Positions 9,206-16,985 of a stretch of DNA of 64,000 nt are shown here, in pieces. The stretch spans positions 1 through 64,000 of the forward strand of contig NZ_BOOY01000032.1 of the NCBI RefSeq assembly GCF_016863475.1, given 5' to 3'. The position numbers were made by a program, and so were the translations under genes. The stretch comes from Spirilliplanes yamanashiensis. Its GTDB lineage: Bacteria; Actinomycetota; Actinomycetes; Mycobacteriales; Micromonosporaceae. The notes beneath the pieces are model-generated. The model was not told the origin of the DNA and did not search any database. It worked only from the letters and a program-made list of their open reading frames with translations. How positions within the stretch are numbered: position 1 is the first letter of the stretch; each line of letters opens with the position of its first letter.

Positions 9206-9481
9206 ATGCGGATGGACATGACGACGGAGCACACGAAGCGCGCACCCGAGGCGGGGCCGGACGACGAGGCGCCGTTCCTCACCCCGCGCCGCCTGATCCG
9301 CTGGGCCGCCGTGGTGGGCGTCGGCATCGTCGCGGTGCTGGCGTGCTGGCAGGACCCGAGCTACGCGCAGGGCGCGAGCGACAAGCCCGGCGAGAGCGAG
9401 GCGATGCTCCGCGCCTGCGGCGTGGCGGCGGTCGCGGGCGCGGCGGTGGCGACCGTCCGCTCGCGGCGGGCCCGCGCCTGA
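9206..9481 (+). CDS. Small predicted membrane protein, function unknown
   Basis: The product has 91 residues. It begins with a charged, Glu-rich segment, then two hydrophobic stretches (WAAVVGVGIVAVLACW and ACGVAAVAGAAVATV), ending in a basic tail. ATGs at 9206, 9212 and 9218 are all possible starts. It lies 13 bases after the protease gene on the same strand and may share its message. No family is recognised. Confidence 0.55.
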   Translation: MRMDMTTEHTKRAPEAGPDDEAPFLTPRRLIRWAAVVGVGIVAVLACWQDPSYAQGASDKPGESEAMLRACGVAAVAGAAVATVRSRRARA

Positions 9482-9488
9482 CGCCCGG

Positions 9489-10508
9489 TCAGGCGGTCGC
9501 CGCGTAGTCGTCGATCTCGCCGAGCAGGCGGGTCAGGTCGGCCATCGGCATGAACGAGGCGCGCACGGCGCCGCGGGCCAGGTCGGCGACGCCGTGGTGG
9601 TCGAGGCCGAGCAGGCGGGCGGCGACCGCGTACTCTTCCTCCAGGGTGGTGCCGAACATCGGCGGGTCGTCGGAGTTGACCGTGACGAAGACGCCGGCGT
9701 CGACGAGGGTGCGCAGCGGGTGCTCCTCCAGCGAGGCGACGGCGCGGGTGCGCACGTTCGACGTCGGGCACACCTCGAGGGTGATCTCGTGCTCGGCGAG
9801 GTGCTGCAAGAGCACGTCGTCGCGGGCGGCGGCGATGCCGTGCCCGATGCGCTCGGCGCCCAGCTCGTGCAGGGCGTCCCAGATGGTCTGCGGGCCGGTG
9901 GTCTCGCCGGCGTGCGGCACGCTGTGCAGGCCGGCCGCGCGGGCCCGGTCGAAGTACGGCTTGAACTGGGCGCGCGGCACGCCGATCTCGGGGCCGCCGA
10001 GGCCGAAGCTGACCAGGCCGTCGGGGCGTTCGCCGAGCGCGATGGCGAGGGTCTGCTCGGCGGCGGGCAGACCGGCCTCGCCGGGGATGTCGAAGCACCA
10101 GCGCAGCACGACGCCCAGCTCGGCCTCGGCGCTGCGCCGGGCGTCCTCGATGGCGGCGCAGAACTCGGACGCGGGGATGCCGCGGGAGACGTGCGAGTAC
10201 GGCGTGACGGTCAGCTCGGCGTAGCGGACCTGCTGACGGGCCAGGTCGCGGGCGATCTCGTAGGTGAGCAGCCGGACGTCGGCGGCGTCGCGGACGAGGT
10301 CGACGACGCTGAGGTAGACCTCGACGAAGTGGGCGAAGTCGCGGAACGCGAAGTAGTCGGCGAGCGCGGCCGGGTCGGCGGGCACCGGGCTGCGGCCCTC
10401 GTGCCGGGCGGCCAGCTCCGCGACGATGCGCGGCGACGCCGAGCCGACGTGGTGCACGTGCAGCTCGGCCTTCGGCAGCCCGGCGATGAAGGCGGTCAGG
10501 TCGGTCAC
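9489..10508 (-). CDS. add: Adenosine deaminase
   Basis: Hydrolytic deamination of adenosine or deoxyadenosine to inosine in purine salvage. The product has 339 residues from a GTG with GGGGAG upstream; the much longer open frame above it is an artefact of GC-rich sequence. Zinc-binding and catalytic motifs are in order: ELHVHHVGS near the start (the HxH pair; most relatives have HVHLDG), PHAGET, ERIGHGIAA, EVCPTSNVRT and VNSDDPPMF with the metal-binding Asp. The HHVG variant suggests the actinobacterial subgroup, and a different amino-purine substrate cannot be excluded. The GTG overlaps the stop of the methyltransferase gene by 4 bases. Confidence 0.9.
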   Translation of the reverse strand: MTDLTAFIAGLPKAELHVHHVGSASPRIVAELAARHEGRSPVPADPAALADYFAFRDFAHFVEVYLSVVDLVRDAADVRLLTYEIARDLARQQVRYAELTVTPYSHVSRGIPASEFCAAIEDARRSAEAELGVVLRWCFDIPGEAGLPAAEQTLAIALGERPDGLVSFGLGGPEIGVPRAQFKPYFDRARAAGLHSVPHAGETTGPQTIWDALHELGAERIGHGIAAARDDVLLQHLAEHEITLEVCPTSNVRTRAVASLEEHPLRTLVDAGVFVTVNSDDPPMFGTTLEEEYAVAARLLGLDHHGVADLARGAVRASFMPMADLTRLLGEIDDYAATA

Positions 10509-11299
10509 GGGTTCTCCCCTGTCGTCGTCGCCACCACGAACACCCGCCGGAACGGGAACGGCACCACCGGCCCGTCGGCCGGGTACGCGGCCGCGAGCCG
10601 CTCGCCCAGCTCGGCGCGGAACGCCGCCCAGTCCGCCGTGTCGCCGCCGAGCGCGGCGCGCACCGGCCGCAGGGCGGTGCCCTCCATCCAGCGCAGCACC
10701 GGATGCGCCTCGGGGGAACCGGCGCGCAGCAGGTGCACGTACACAGTCTCCCAGGCGTCGACCGCGCACCCGGCGCGGGTGAGCAGCGCGGCGTAGCCGG
10801 CGGCGTCGTCGACGGGGGCCTCGCGCAGCAGGCCGCCGAGCCGGCCGGCCCACCGCGGCCCGGCGGCGACCTCCCGCAGCGCGACGTGCGACGGCGCGGC
10901 GAAGTTGCCGGGCACCTGGAACGCCAGCCAGGCGCCGGCCGGCAGCGCCCCGGCCCAGCGGGTGAGCAGCGCGGCGTGGCCGGGCACCCACTGCAGCACG
11001 GCGTTCGACACGACCACGTCGGTGTGCGGGCCGGGCGCCCAGGCGGTGACGTCGCCGACGGCGAACCGGACCCGCGGGCCGGCGGCCTCGGCGGCCGCGG
11101 CGATCATCTCGGGCGAGGCGTCGAGCCCGGCGACCCGCGCCCCCGGCCAGCGGCCGGCCAGGGTGGCGGTGAGGGCGCCGGACCCGCAGCCCAGGTCGAC
11201 GACCTCGCGCGGGGCATCGGCGCCGATCCGCGCCACCAGGTCGTGGAACGGGCGGGAGCGCTCGTCGCCGAAGCGCGAGTACGTGCCGGGATCCCACAT
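10505..11299 (-). CDS. tam: Trans-aconitate 2-methyltransferase-like SAM methyltransferase
   Basis: The product has 264 residues. The second ATG (11299) is preferred because GGAGG stands 6 bases before it. The Rossmann methyltransferase motif I is VVDLGCGSGALT, followed by VAGLDASPEMI and the acidic VRFAVGDVTAW. The stretch VVVSNAVLQWVPGH and the later FQVPGNF region are characteristic of Tam proteins, which methylate trans-aconitate to relieve aconitase inhibition. The start YSRFGDERSRPFHDLV also fits. It is co-transcribed with adenosine deaminase, a pairing without an obvious metabolic link. Confidence 0.85.
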   Translation of the reverse strand: MWDPGTYSRFGDERSRPFHDLVARIGADAPREVVDLGCGSGALTATLAGRWPGARVAGLDASPEMIAAAAEAAGPRVRFAVGDVTAWAPGPHTDVVVSNAVLQWVPGHAALLTRWAGALPAGAWLAFQVPGNFAAPSHVALREVAAGPRWAGRLGGLLREAPVDDAAGYAALLTRAGCAVDAWETVYVHLLRAGSPEAHPVLRWMEGTALRPVRAALGGDTADWAAFRAELGERLAAAYPADGPVVPFPFRRVFVVATTTGENP

Positions 11300-11342
11300 C
11301 GCCGCCTCCAAACCGTACGTCCGTCTTGCTACACCGTACCGC

Positions 11343-11348
11343 TAGGCT
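11343..11348 (+). promoter_or_regulatory. -10 element for a leaderless transcript (aldo/keto reductase)
   Basis: TAGGCT, then 6 bases, then the ATG at 11355. It is the same arrangement as at 1986 and 16688. Confidence 0.55.
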
Positions 11349-11354
11349 CGTCCC

Positions 11355-12338
11355 ATGGAGAACCGCACGTTCGGCCGCCTCGGCCGCGACGCCGGCGCGG
11401 TCGGGCTCGGCGCCTGGCAGCTCGGCGGCGACTGGGGCACGGTCGCGCCCGACGACGCCCACGCCACCCTCGCCGCCGCCGTCGACGCGGGGGTGACGTT
11501 CCTCGACACCGCCGACGTGTACGGCGACGGCCGCAGCGAGAAGCTCATCGGCGAGTTCCTCGCCGCGCGGCCGGGGCACCGCGTCACCGTCGCCACCAAG
11601 ATGGGCCGGCGGGTGCCGCAGGAGCCCGCGGCGTACACACTGGACAACTTCCGCGCGTGGACCGACCGCTCCCGCGCCAACCTCGGCGTCGACACCCTCG
11701 ACCTGGTGCAGCTGCACTGCCCGCCCACCGAGGTCTTCAGCACCCCCGCCGTCTACGACGCGCTCGACACCCTGGTGCAGGAGAAGCGCATCGCCGCGTA
11801 CGGCGTCAGCGTCGAGCGCACCGCCGAGGCGCTCGCCGCCATCGAGCGCCCGGGTGTCGCGAGTGTCCAGATCATCCTCAACGCGGTGCGGCACAAGCCG
11901 CTCGACGAGGTGCTGCCCGCCGCCGCGGCGGCCGGCGTCGGCATCATCGCCCGCGTCCCGCTCGCCAGCGGCCTGCTGTCCGGCCGCTACGACGAGCACA
12001 CCACGTTCGCCGCCGACGACCACCGCACCTACAACCGGCACGGCGAGGCGTTCGACGTCGGCGAGACGTTCTCCGGTGTGGACTACGCGACCGGCCTGGC
12101 CGCGGTGCGCCGGCTGCGCCCGCTGGTGCCGGACGGCTGGACGATGACGCAGTTCGCGCTGCGCTGGATCCTCGACCAGCCCGGCGTCACGGTCGTCATC
12201 CCCGGGGCGCGCGACGGGGCGCAGGCGCGCGCCAACGCCGCCGCGGCCGACCTGCCGCCGCTGGACGCCGATACCCACGCCGCCGTGCGCGCGGTGTACG
12301 ACGACCTGATCCGCCCGCAGATCCACGACCGCTGGTGA
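11355..12338 (+). CDS. Aldo/keto reductase
   Basis: The product is a 327-residue TIM-barrel NADPH-dependent oxidoreductase. The catalytic tetrad is visible: D51 and Y56 in LDTADVYG, K82 in VATKMGR, and H121 in VQLHCPP. The late VVIPGARDGAQARANAAA segment is the NADP-binding loop. The sequence resembles the general-stress or YccK/Tas-like bacterial AKR group rather than one of known substrate. It lies 55 bases from the divergent methyltransferase gene. Confidence 0.93.
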   Translation: MENRTFGRLGRDAGAVGLGAWQLGGDWGTVAPDDAHATLAAAVDAGVTFLDTADVYGDGRSEKLIGEFLAARPGHRVTVATKMGRRVPQEPAAYTLDNFRAWTDRSRANLGVDTLDLVQLHCPPTEVFSTPAVYDALDTLVQEKRIAAYGVSVERTAEALAAIERPGVASVQIILNAVRHKPLDEVLPAAAAAGVGIIARVPLASGLLSGRYDEHTTFAADDHRTYNRHGEAFDVGETFSGVDYATGLAAVRRLRPLVPDGWTMTQFALRWILDQPGVTVVIPGARDGAQARANAAAADLPPLDADTHAAVRAVYDDLIRPQIHDRW

Positions 12339-12348
12339 GGGGAACACG

Positions 12349-12546
12349 ATGAAGGGGTGGTTGCCGTTCGCGGGCGGGATGCTCGCGGTGGTGCTCGGTG
12401 CGGTGTGGACGCTGCAGGGGCTCGGTGTGCTCGACAGCGGCAGCGTCATGGACGGCGTGACCCTGTGGGCGATCGTCGGGCCGATCGTGGCCGTGGCCGG
12501 GGTGGTGCTGATCGTGCTGGCGATGCGCGCCCGCGGCCGGCGCTGA
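12349..12546 (+). CDS. Small two-helix membrane protein
   Basis: The product has 65 residues with a good ribosome site (GAGGGGAACACG). Two membrane helices (LPFAGGMLAVVLGAVWTLQG and WAIVGPIVAVAGVVLIVLAM) are followed by a basic tail, so the loop faces outside. The family is widespread in actinomycetes but uncharacterised. It is co-directional with the reductase 10 bases upstream. Confidence 0.75.
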   Translation: MKGWLPFAGGMLAVVLGAVWTLQGLGVLDSGSVMDGVTLWAIVGPIVAVAGVVLIVLAMRARGRR

Positions 12547-12584
12547 CGCGCCGCTGACGAGCCGCGGACAGGTCGCGGACGAGA

Positions 12585-12622
12585 AAGAGCCCCGCATCCC
12601 GTCGCCGGGATGTGGGGCTCTT
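12585..12622. terminator. Bidirectional intrinsic-type terminator
   Basis: A 16-base stem (AAGAGCCCCGCATCCC pairing with GGGATGTGGGGCTCTT, one G-T pair) with a 6-base loop. It lies between the convergent ends of the small membrane protein and the cold-shock gene. The A-rich left flank and TT right flank suit both directions. Confidence 0.85.
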
Positions 12623-12681
12623 CGGTAGGGCTGACGCCCGCCAGGTACGTCAGCGTCCGGCGTCGCCGCCGGAGAGTTGTC

Positions 12682-12885
12682 TCAGAGGGGCCGGACCTGC
12701 TCCGCCTGCGGGCCCTTCTGGCCCTGGGCGATCTCGAACTCGACCCGCTGGTTCTCCTCCAGGGAGCGGTAGCCGCTCGACTGGATGGCCGAGAAGTGGA
12801 CGAACACGTCAGCACCCCCGCCGTCAACGGTGATGAAGCCGAAGCCCTTGTCTGCGTTGAACCACTTCACGGTTCCCTGCGCCAT
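12682..12885 (-). CDS. Cold-shock protein, CspA family
   Basis: The product is a 67-residue single OB-fold that binds single-stranded RNA and DNA and acts as an RNA chaperone. RNP1 is KGFGFI (13-18) and RNP2 is VFVHF (27-31), with W8 as a further aromatic contact. The ribosome site AAAGGAGAG precedes the ATG. A short stem-loop (GGCCCC/GGGGCC, 12909-12929) lies just above it in the leader and the untranslated region seems long, as in other csp genes whose mRNA leader governs expression. Confidence 0.97.
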   Translation of the reverse strand: MAQGTVKWFNADKGFGFITVDGGGADVFVHFSAIQSSGYRSLEENQRVEFEIAQGQKGPQAEQVRPL

Positions 12886-12908
12886 GCTGACTCTCCTTTA
12901 GAAATGCC

Positions 12909-12929
12909 GGCCCCGCTACAGCTGGGGCC
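12909..12929 (-). promoter_or_regulatory. Leader stem-loop before the cold-shock gene
   Basis: On the minus strand GGCCCC(A)GC pairs with GCGGGGCC around a TGTA loop, about 12 bases upstream of the ribosome site. Such a structure could affect leader stability or temperature response; that function is inferred. Confidence 0.4.
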
Positions 12930-13057
12930 TATGCCCGTCTCCGTACCGCAACCAGTCGATGGCCCAGCACGAAAACTTCGGCCAGCATAACCGACGAAGG
13001 GCCGACATAGCTGCCCCTCGGAGGTACCGAAACTGGCGGATCGGGCAGGTACGACAT

Positions 13058-13094
13058 CGAGGCCCCGGTCGCCACTGGGGCGGCCGGGGCCTCG
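13058..13094 (-). terminator. Terminator of the membrane-stress operon
   Basis: CGAGGCCCCGG at 13058-13068 pairs perfectly with 13084-13094, and an inner CGCC/GGCG pairing extends the stem. It lies 14 bases after the end of the DUF4235 gene. It has no T-run, which is usual in high-GC actinobacteria. Confidence 0.75.
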
Positions 13095-13108
13095 AAAAGT
13101 CCGACGAA

Positions 13109-13378
13109 TCAGTCGGGCCACTCGCCCGTCAGCTTGCGGACGCCGGCCGCCCCGCCGCGGTCGACCGCGGCCTTGACCACGGCGAAGATGGCGCCCTGCA
13201 GGGCCGCCGCCACGAGGATCTCGGTCCAGCCGCGGTCCTCGTCGGTGGCGTTCGGGGCGTCGTCGTCGTGACCCGTCCACTTCCACGCCTGCTTGAACAG
13301 CGCGCCGGCCAGCGCGCCCGCGCCGATGCCGAGCAGGAGCCCGACCGGCCGATAGGCGATCTTGTTCAGCTTGCTCAT
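13109..13378 (-). CDS. DUF4235 family membrane protein
   Basis: The product has 89 residues. Two hydrophobic segments (LLLGIGAGALAGALF near 14-28 and AALQGAIFAVVKAAVDR near 57-73) flank a WKWTGHDDDAP loop, the typical DUF4235 layout. Its function is unknown. Its ATG overlaps the stop of the DUF3618 gene (ATGA), so both are translated together, as is common for these two families in actinobacteria. Confidence 0.85.
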   Translation of the reverse strand: MSKLNKIAYRPVGLLLGIGAGALAGALFKQAWKWTGHDDDAPNATDEDRGWTEILVAAALQGAIFAVVKAAVDRGGAAGVRKLTGEWPD

Positions 13379-13725
13379 CGGCGCCGCCGGATGACGACGA
13401 GGATGGCGACCAGCGCGACCGCCGCGGCGGCCACCGCGGCGATCGGCACCGGGTTGCGCTTCACGCGCTCCGTCGTGCCCTGCGCCTGCTCGGCCACCGT
13501 GTGGCCGTAGTGGGTCGCGGTCTCCTTGGCCCGGCCGGTCGCCAGGGCGACCTGGTCACGGACCTTCTGCTTGGTGTGCTCGACCTGCTCCTTCGCCCGG
13601 GCCTTGACGTCGGCCTTGGCGGCGAGGGCCTGCACGGTCTCCCCCAGCTCGGCCCGCGTCTGCTCGATGTCGGCCCGGAGGGTCTGGACGTCGGGCTTCC
13701 CCTGCGGCGTCCCGTTCGTTGTCAC
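13375..13725 (-). CDS. DUF3618 family protein
   Basis: The product has 116 residues from a GTG overlapping the upstream stop. The N-terminal helix LRADIEQTRAELGETVQALAAKAD is the DUF3618 signature. It continues as a long amphipathic helix rich in Lys and Glu (a coiled coil), then one C-terminal membrane helix (VPIAAVAAAAVALVAILVVI) and RRRR. It is probably a tail-anchored membrane protein with its coiled coil in the cytoplasm. It works alongside the holin-X and DUF4235 proteins in an operon of unknown, probably envelope-related, function. Confidence 0.87.
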   Translation of the reverse strand: MTTNGTPQGKPDVQTLRADIEQTRAELGETVQALAAKADVKARAKEQVEHTKQKVRDQVALATGRAKETATHYGHTVAEQAQGTTERVKRNPVPIAAVAAAAVALVAILVVIRRRR

Positions 13726-14156
13726 GCGCGTCGCCCTTCCTTGACGGCGGCGGTCACCGCGTCCACGTCCGCCTTCACGCTCTCGGTGGCGTCCGTCGGC
13801 ATCGGCGGCACCGCCTGCTGCACCTGCTTCTTTCCTACCAGCGCGAGAACACCGGCGGCGGCGAACAGCACCACGGCCACGATCAGGGCGGCGAGCCACG
13901 CCGGCATGACCAGGTCGAGCGCGAGAATCGCGGTGGTGATCAGGACGCCGAGGCCGTACAGGGCCAGAGCGCCGCCACCGCCGAAGAGTCCCACCCCGAT
14001 CCCGGCGTGCTTGCCCTTCTCGGTCAGTTCGGCCTTGGCGAGCGCCAGCTCGTCACGAACGAGCCGGGAGATCTGCTCGCTGGCGCGCTGCACCAGTTCC
14101 GAGGTGGACTGGTCGGCGCTGGACCGGGCCGTCGCGCCGTTCAGGACATCGGCCAT
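13722..14156 (-). CDS. Actinobacterial holin-X (phage holin superfamily III-like) protein
   Basis: The product has 144 residues. The ATG at 14156 follows an excellent ribosome site (AAAGGAGGACACG), so the longer frame is not used. The helix SELVQRASEQISRLVRDELALAKAELTEKGKHAG is the family hallmark. Two membrane helices follow (ALYGLGVLITTAILALDLV and ALIVAVVLFAAAGVLALVG), then a tail that gives DAVTAAVKEG. Despite the name no phage genes are near; these are chromosomal membrane proteins of unknown role. It is the third of five co-directional genes. Confidence 0.88.
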   Translation of the reverse strand: MADVLNGATARSSADQSTSELVQRASEQISRLVRDELALAKAELTEKGKHAGIGVGLFGGGGALALYGLGVLITTAILALDLVMPAWLAALIVAVVLFAAAGVLALVGKKQVQQAVPPMPTDATESVKADVDAVTAAVKEGRRA

Positions 14157-14207
14157 CGTGTCCTCCTTTCCTCTGCGGCCTGTATGCCCCGCTGGCGGCA
14201 CGGTCAA

Positions 14208-15371
14208 TCATCGCGGCGCGGCGTCCTCCTTGCCCGCGAACGTCCCGCTGCGGGCGATGCCGTCCGGGCTGCCGCCGAACACCCGCGCGTCGTCGCCGGC
14301 CCGGGTCTGGGCGGGCGGCGGCGGCAGCCCGGGCGAGGCGCCCGCCGCCGCGCCGCTGAGCTCCGTGCGCCAGCGCGGCAACGCGTCCGGGTGGTGCTCC
14401 CGCAGCCAGCCGACCAGCCGCTCGCGCACCAGGCAGCGCAGGTCCCACAGGCTGCCGGCGTCCCGGGCGCTCACCAGGGCGCGCAGCCGCACCGTGCCGC
14501 CGACCGCCTCGGTGACCTGCAGGACGCACACCCGGCCGTCCCACAGCTCCGAGCCCTCGCACACCGCGCGCAGCTCGGCCCGGGCGTCCTCGACCGGCAC
14601 CGACCAGTCGACGTCGAACTCGGCGGTGCCCAGCACGGCCGAGCCGGTGCGGGTCCAGTGCTGGAACGGCTTGGTGGTGAAGTACGAGGTGGGCAGCACG
14701 AGCCGCCGGTCGTCCCAGATCTGCACGACGACGTAGCTCAGGGTCAGCTCCTCGATCCGGCCCCACTCCCCCTCGACGACCACGACGTCGTCCAGGCGCA
14801 GCGAGTCGGAGAAGGCGAGCTGGAGCCCGGCGATGAGGTTGCCGAGCGTGCTCTGGGCGGCCAGCGCCACGACGACGCTGACCACACCCGCGGAGGCCAG
14901 CACGCCGCCGCCGACCGCGCGCACCGCCGGGAACGTCATCAGCATGACGCCCAGGGTCAGCACGACGATCGCGGCGACCGTGACCCGGCGCAGCACCACC
15001 ACCTGGGTGCGCAGCCGGCGGGCCTTGAGGTTGTCGGGGACGTCGGTGCGCCACTTGGCCAGCGAGGCGTCCTCGACGACGAGCACCAGCGCGGCCACCA
15101 GCCAGGCCAGCGCGGCGATGACCGCCAGCACCAGGGCGTGCAGCACCCCGCCGCGCAGCGGGAAGTCCCCGGCGGCGGAGCGGACGCCCTGCTGGACGGC
15201 GTAGACCAGCACGGCCGCCTGGAACGGGCGGTGCGCCGTGCGGGCGAGATCGGTCAGCAACGGGCTGCGCCGCCCCAGCCGCACCACCGCGCGGTGCACG
15301 ATCTGCACCACGACGACGGCGAGCAGGGCGGCGCCGAGCACCGCGAGCACGGCGCGCAGGGGGTCGGGCAC
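14208..15371 (-). CDS. MscS-type mechanosensitive channel protein
   Basis: The product has 387 residues from a GTG with GGGAGGG upstream. The first 150 residues hold about four membrane helices. The pore helix region is GGGVLASAGVVSVVVALAAQSTLGNLIAGLQLAFSD, followed by the conserved beta-domain entry LDDVVVVEGEWGRIEELTLSYVVVQIWDDRRLVLPTSYF. Such channels gate ions on membrane tension and protect against osmotic downshock. A long proline-rich C-terminal tail (SPGLPPPPAQTRAG) is an addition. It follows the DUF1206 gene by 20 bases. Confidence 0.92.
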   Translation of the reverse strand: MPDPLRAVLAVLGAALLAVVVVQIVHRAVVRLGRRSPLLTDLARTAHRPFQAAVLVYAVQQGVRSAAGDFPLRGGVLHALVLAVIAALAWLVAALVLVVEDASLAKWRTDVPDNLKARRLRTQVVVLRRVTVAAIVVLTLGVMLMTFPAVRAVGGGVLASAGVVSVVVALAAQSTLGNLIAGLQLAFSDSLRLDDVVVVEGEWGRIEELTLSYVVVQIWDDRRLVLPTSYFTTKPFQHWTRTGSAVLGTAEFDVDWSVPVEDARAELRAVCEGSELWDGRVCVLQVTEAVGGTVRLRALVSARDAGSLWDLRCLVRERLVGWLREHHPDALPRWRTELSGAAAGASPGLPPPPAQTRAGDDARVFGGSPDGIARSGTFAGKEDAAPR

Positions 15372-15391
15372 GGTCCCTCCCCGGCCGGGGC

Positions 15392-16213
15392 CTACACCTT
15401 GCGGTACTTGGCCTGGAAGTAGCAGTAGACACCGTAGGCGGCGATGCCGAGCGCGACCAGCGCCAGCAGCCACTTGCCGTACGCCTGCTCGACGAGCAGC
15501 CGCAGGGCGCCGTCGAGGCCGCGGGCCTTCTCCGGGTCGTACTGCACGGCGGCGGCGACGAGCAGCGCGCCGGCGATGGCGTAGGCGACACCCTTGGCGG
15601 CGTAGCCGGCGATGCCGAGCTTGCGCGACAGGTCGCGCTCCTTGGCGCTCATCTGGCCGGTCTTCAGGTGCTCCTCGAACTTCTTCTTGACGCCGTAGAC
15701 GACCAGGCCGACGCCGATGCCGGCGACCACGAGCCCGGCCAGGATGACCACGAACCGGCCGCCGCCGGAGGACATCAGCTGCTCGCTGGCCTTCTGCTGG
15801 CTGTCGGCGCTGGAGGCGTTCTTGCCCTGCAGCACCTTGACGCCGGTCCAGGCGAAGTAGGCGTACACGACGGCGCGGCCGGCGCTGATGACCCGGCTGG
15901 TCACCCGGCTGCCGCCGGAGGAGTCGCGGTGGCCGATGGCGGCCTCGAAGGCCTGCCAGATCGTCATGGCGATGAGGCCGACGACGATGAGCACGATCAG
16001 GAAGGTGCCGAAGGGCTGCTTCGCGATCGTCTGCAGCGCGCCGGACTGGTCGCTGTCGGCGCCGGACCCGCCGAAGGCGAGCTGCAGGGCGAGCCAGGCG
16101 AAGAGCAGGTGGATGATGCCGTAGCCGATGAAGCCGCCGCGGGTGAGGCGCTCCAGCCATTTGCTGTCGGCCGCGCGGGACGCGGCGCCGTGGGCGTTCG
16201 AGGTGAGGGACAT
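15392..16213 (-). CDS. DUF1206 domain membrane protein
   Basis: The product has 273 residues with three DUF1206 units of two membrane helices each: GGFIGYGIIHLLFAWLALQ, then VISAGRAVVYAYFAWTGVKV, then LGIAGYAAKGVAYAIAGALL. The repeated GxxGYxxxGxxY/H pattern opens each unit. A lysine-rich cytoplasmic segment (VKKKFEEHLKTGQMSAKERD) separates units 2 and 3. Function is unknown. The gene leads the operon that continues into the mechanosensitive channel and the holin-X, DUF3618 and DUF4235 genes. Confidence 0.92.
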   Translation of the reverse strand: MSLTSNAHGAASRAADSKWLERLTRGGFIGYGIIHLLFAWLALQLAFGGSGADSDQSGALQTIAKQPFGTFLIVLIVVGLIAMTIWQAFEAAIGHRDSSGGSRVTSRVISAGRAVVYAYFAWTGVKVLQGKNASSADSQQKASEQLMSSGGGRFVVILAGLVVAGIGVGLVVYGVKKKFEEHLKTGQMSAKERDLSRKLGIAGYAAKGVAYAIAGALLVAAAVQYDPEKARGLDGALRLLVEQAYGKWLLALVALGIAAYGVYCYFQAKYRKV

Positions 16214-16273
16214 GGGCCCCCATTCTCCCGCCGCGCGTTTTTCGAAACGCTCCCGGCGCCGCGGCGCGATGTG

Positions 16274-16609
16274 CTATCTGCCGATCCGGACCTGCACCTG
16301 GTCTGCGGTGATGCTCGCCAGGCTCACCTGAAGACCGGCGACGTCGACGGCCTGCTGGCCCTTGGTCAGCTGCACCTGCTCGCCCGCCACCTCGACGGTG
16401 ACGGTGTTGTCGTCGGCGCTGACGAGCTTCGCCTCGACGCCCAGGACGCTGGCGCTGGCCTCGACGCCGCGCTCGTAGGTGACCGTGCAGGCGTCCAGGC
16501 CGCACGAGACGTCGTCGGAGCCGCAGCCGGCGAGCAGCGCGACGGTCAGGGCGGCGGCGGAGAGGAGGGCGGCGGGGCGCGCGAGCCTCGCGCGTCGGGT
16601 CGTCGTCAC
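16274..16609 (-). CDS. Predicted lipoprotein, function unknown
   Basis: The product has 111 residues from a GTG. The signal peptide (RRARLARPAALLSAAALTVALLAGC) ends in a standard lipobox, LLAGC, so the protein is anchored on the outer face of the membrane. The mature part contains a probable disulfide pair (VSCGLDACTVTYERG) and beta-rich segments. It ends 60 bases before DUF1206 and may be the first gene of that operon. Confidence 0.75.
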   Translation of the reverse strand: MTTTRRARLARPAALLSAAALTVALLAGCGSDDVSCGLDACTVTYERGVEASASVLGVEAKLVSADDNTVTVEVAGEQVQLTKGQQAVDVAGLQVSLASITADQVQVRIGR

Positions 16610-16687
16610 GGGCTCAAGGGTACGGGTGCCCCGCCAGCGCCCGCGCGCCGGTGATCTCCAGCCCGGTGCGGCGGCCGGACGCCGCAC

Positions 16688-16693
16688 TAGGCT
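16688..16693 (+). promoter_or_regulatory. -10 element for a leaderless transcript (GNAT gene)
   Basis: TAGGCT lies 6 bases before the ATG at 16700. No ribosome site is visible. Confidence 0.55.
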
Positions 16694-16699
16694 CGGGTC

Positions 16700-16981
16700 A
16701 TGACCGCCACTGTGCAGGAGAACGCCGACCGCCGCCGGTTCGAGGTGCTCGCCGACGGCGAGGTGGCCGGGTTCGCCCAGTACCGCGTCGACGGCGACCG
16801 CGTCGTCGTGCTGCACACGGAGGTCGACCCGGCGCGCCGCGGGCAGGGCCTCGCCCAGCTGCTCGCCGAGGAGACCCTGCGCGCGTTGCGCGACAGCGGC
16901 CGGACGGTGGTGCCGGTGTGCCCGTTCTTCGCCCGCTACCTGCGCGAGCACCCCGAACACGCCGACGTCGTCGCCGCCTGA
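16700..16981 (+). CDS. Small GNAT-type N-acetyltransferase (YjdJ/GTL3B-like)
   Basis: The product has 93 residues, the usual size of minimal single-domain GNAT proteins. The acetyl-CoA loop is VDPARRGQGLAQLLAEETLRAL, and the C-terminal VVPVCPFFARYLREHPEH is diagnostic of the group that ends in C-P-F/Y-hydrophobic-Y. Substrates of this group are mostly unknown. It is probably monocistronic and leaderless, with its end 4 bases from the convergent hexosaminidase stop. Confidence 0.9.
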   Translation: MTATVQENADRRRFEVLADGEVAGFAQYRVDGDRVVVLHTEVDPARRGQGLAQLLAEETLRALRDSGRTVVPVCPFFARYLREHPEHADVVAA

Positions 16982-16985
16982 CGGC

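Noticed and set aside
9489-12827. 1112-codon minus-strand frame covering several genes
   Set aside because: Only the last 340 codons (adenosine deaminase) match a protein family; the rest is antisense or out of frame to the methyltransferase, aldo/keto reductase and cold-shock genes.
13722-14156. Prophage remnant suggested by the holin name
   Set aside because: No other phage-type gene is near, and actinobacterial holin-X proteins are ordinary chromosomal genes.
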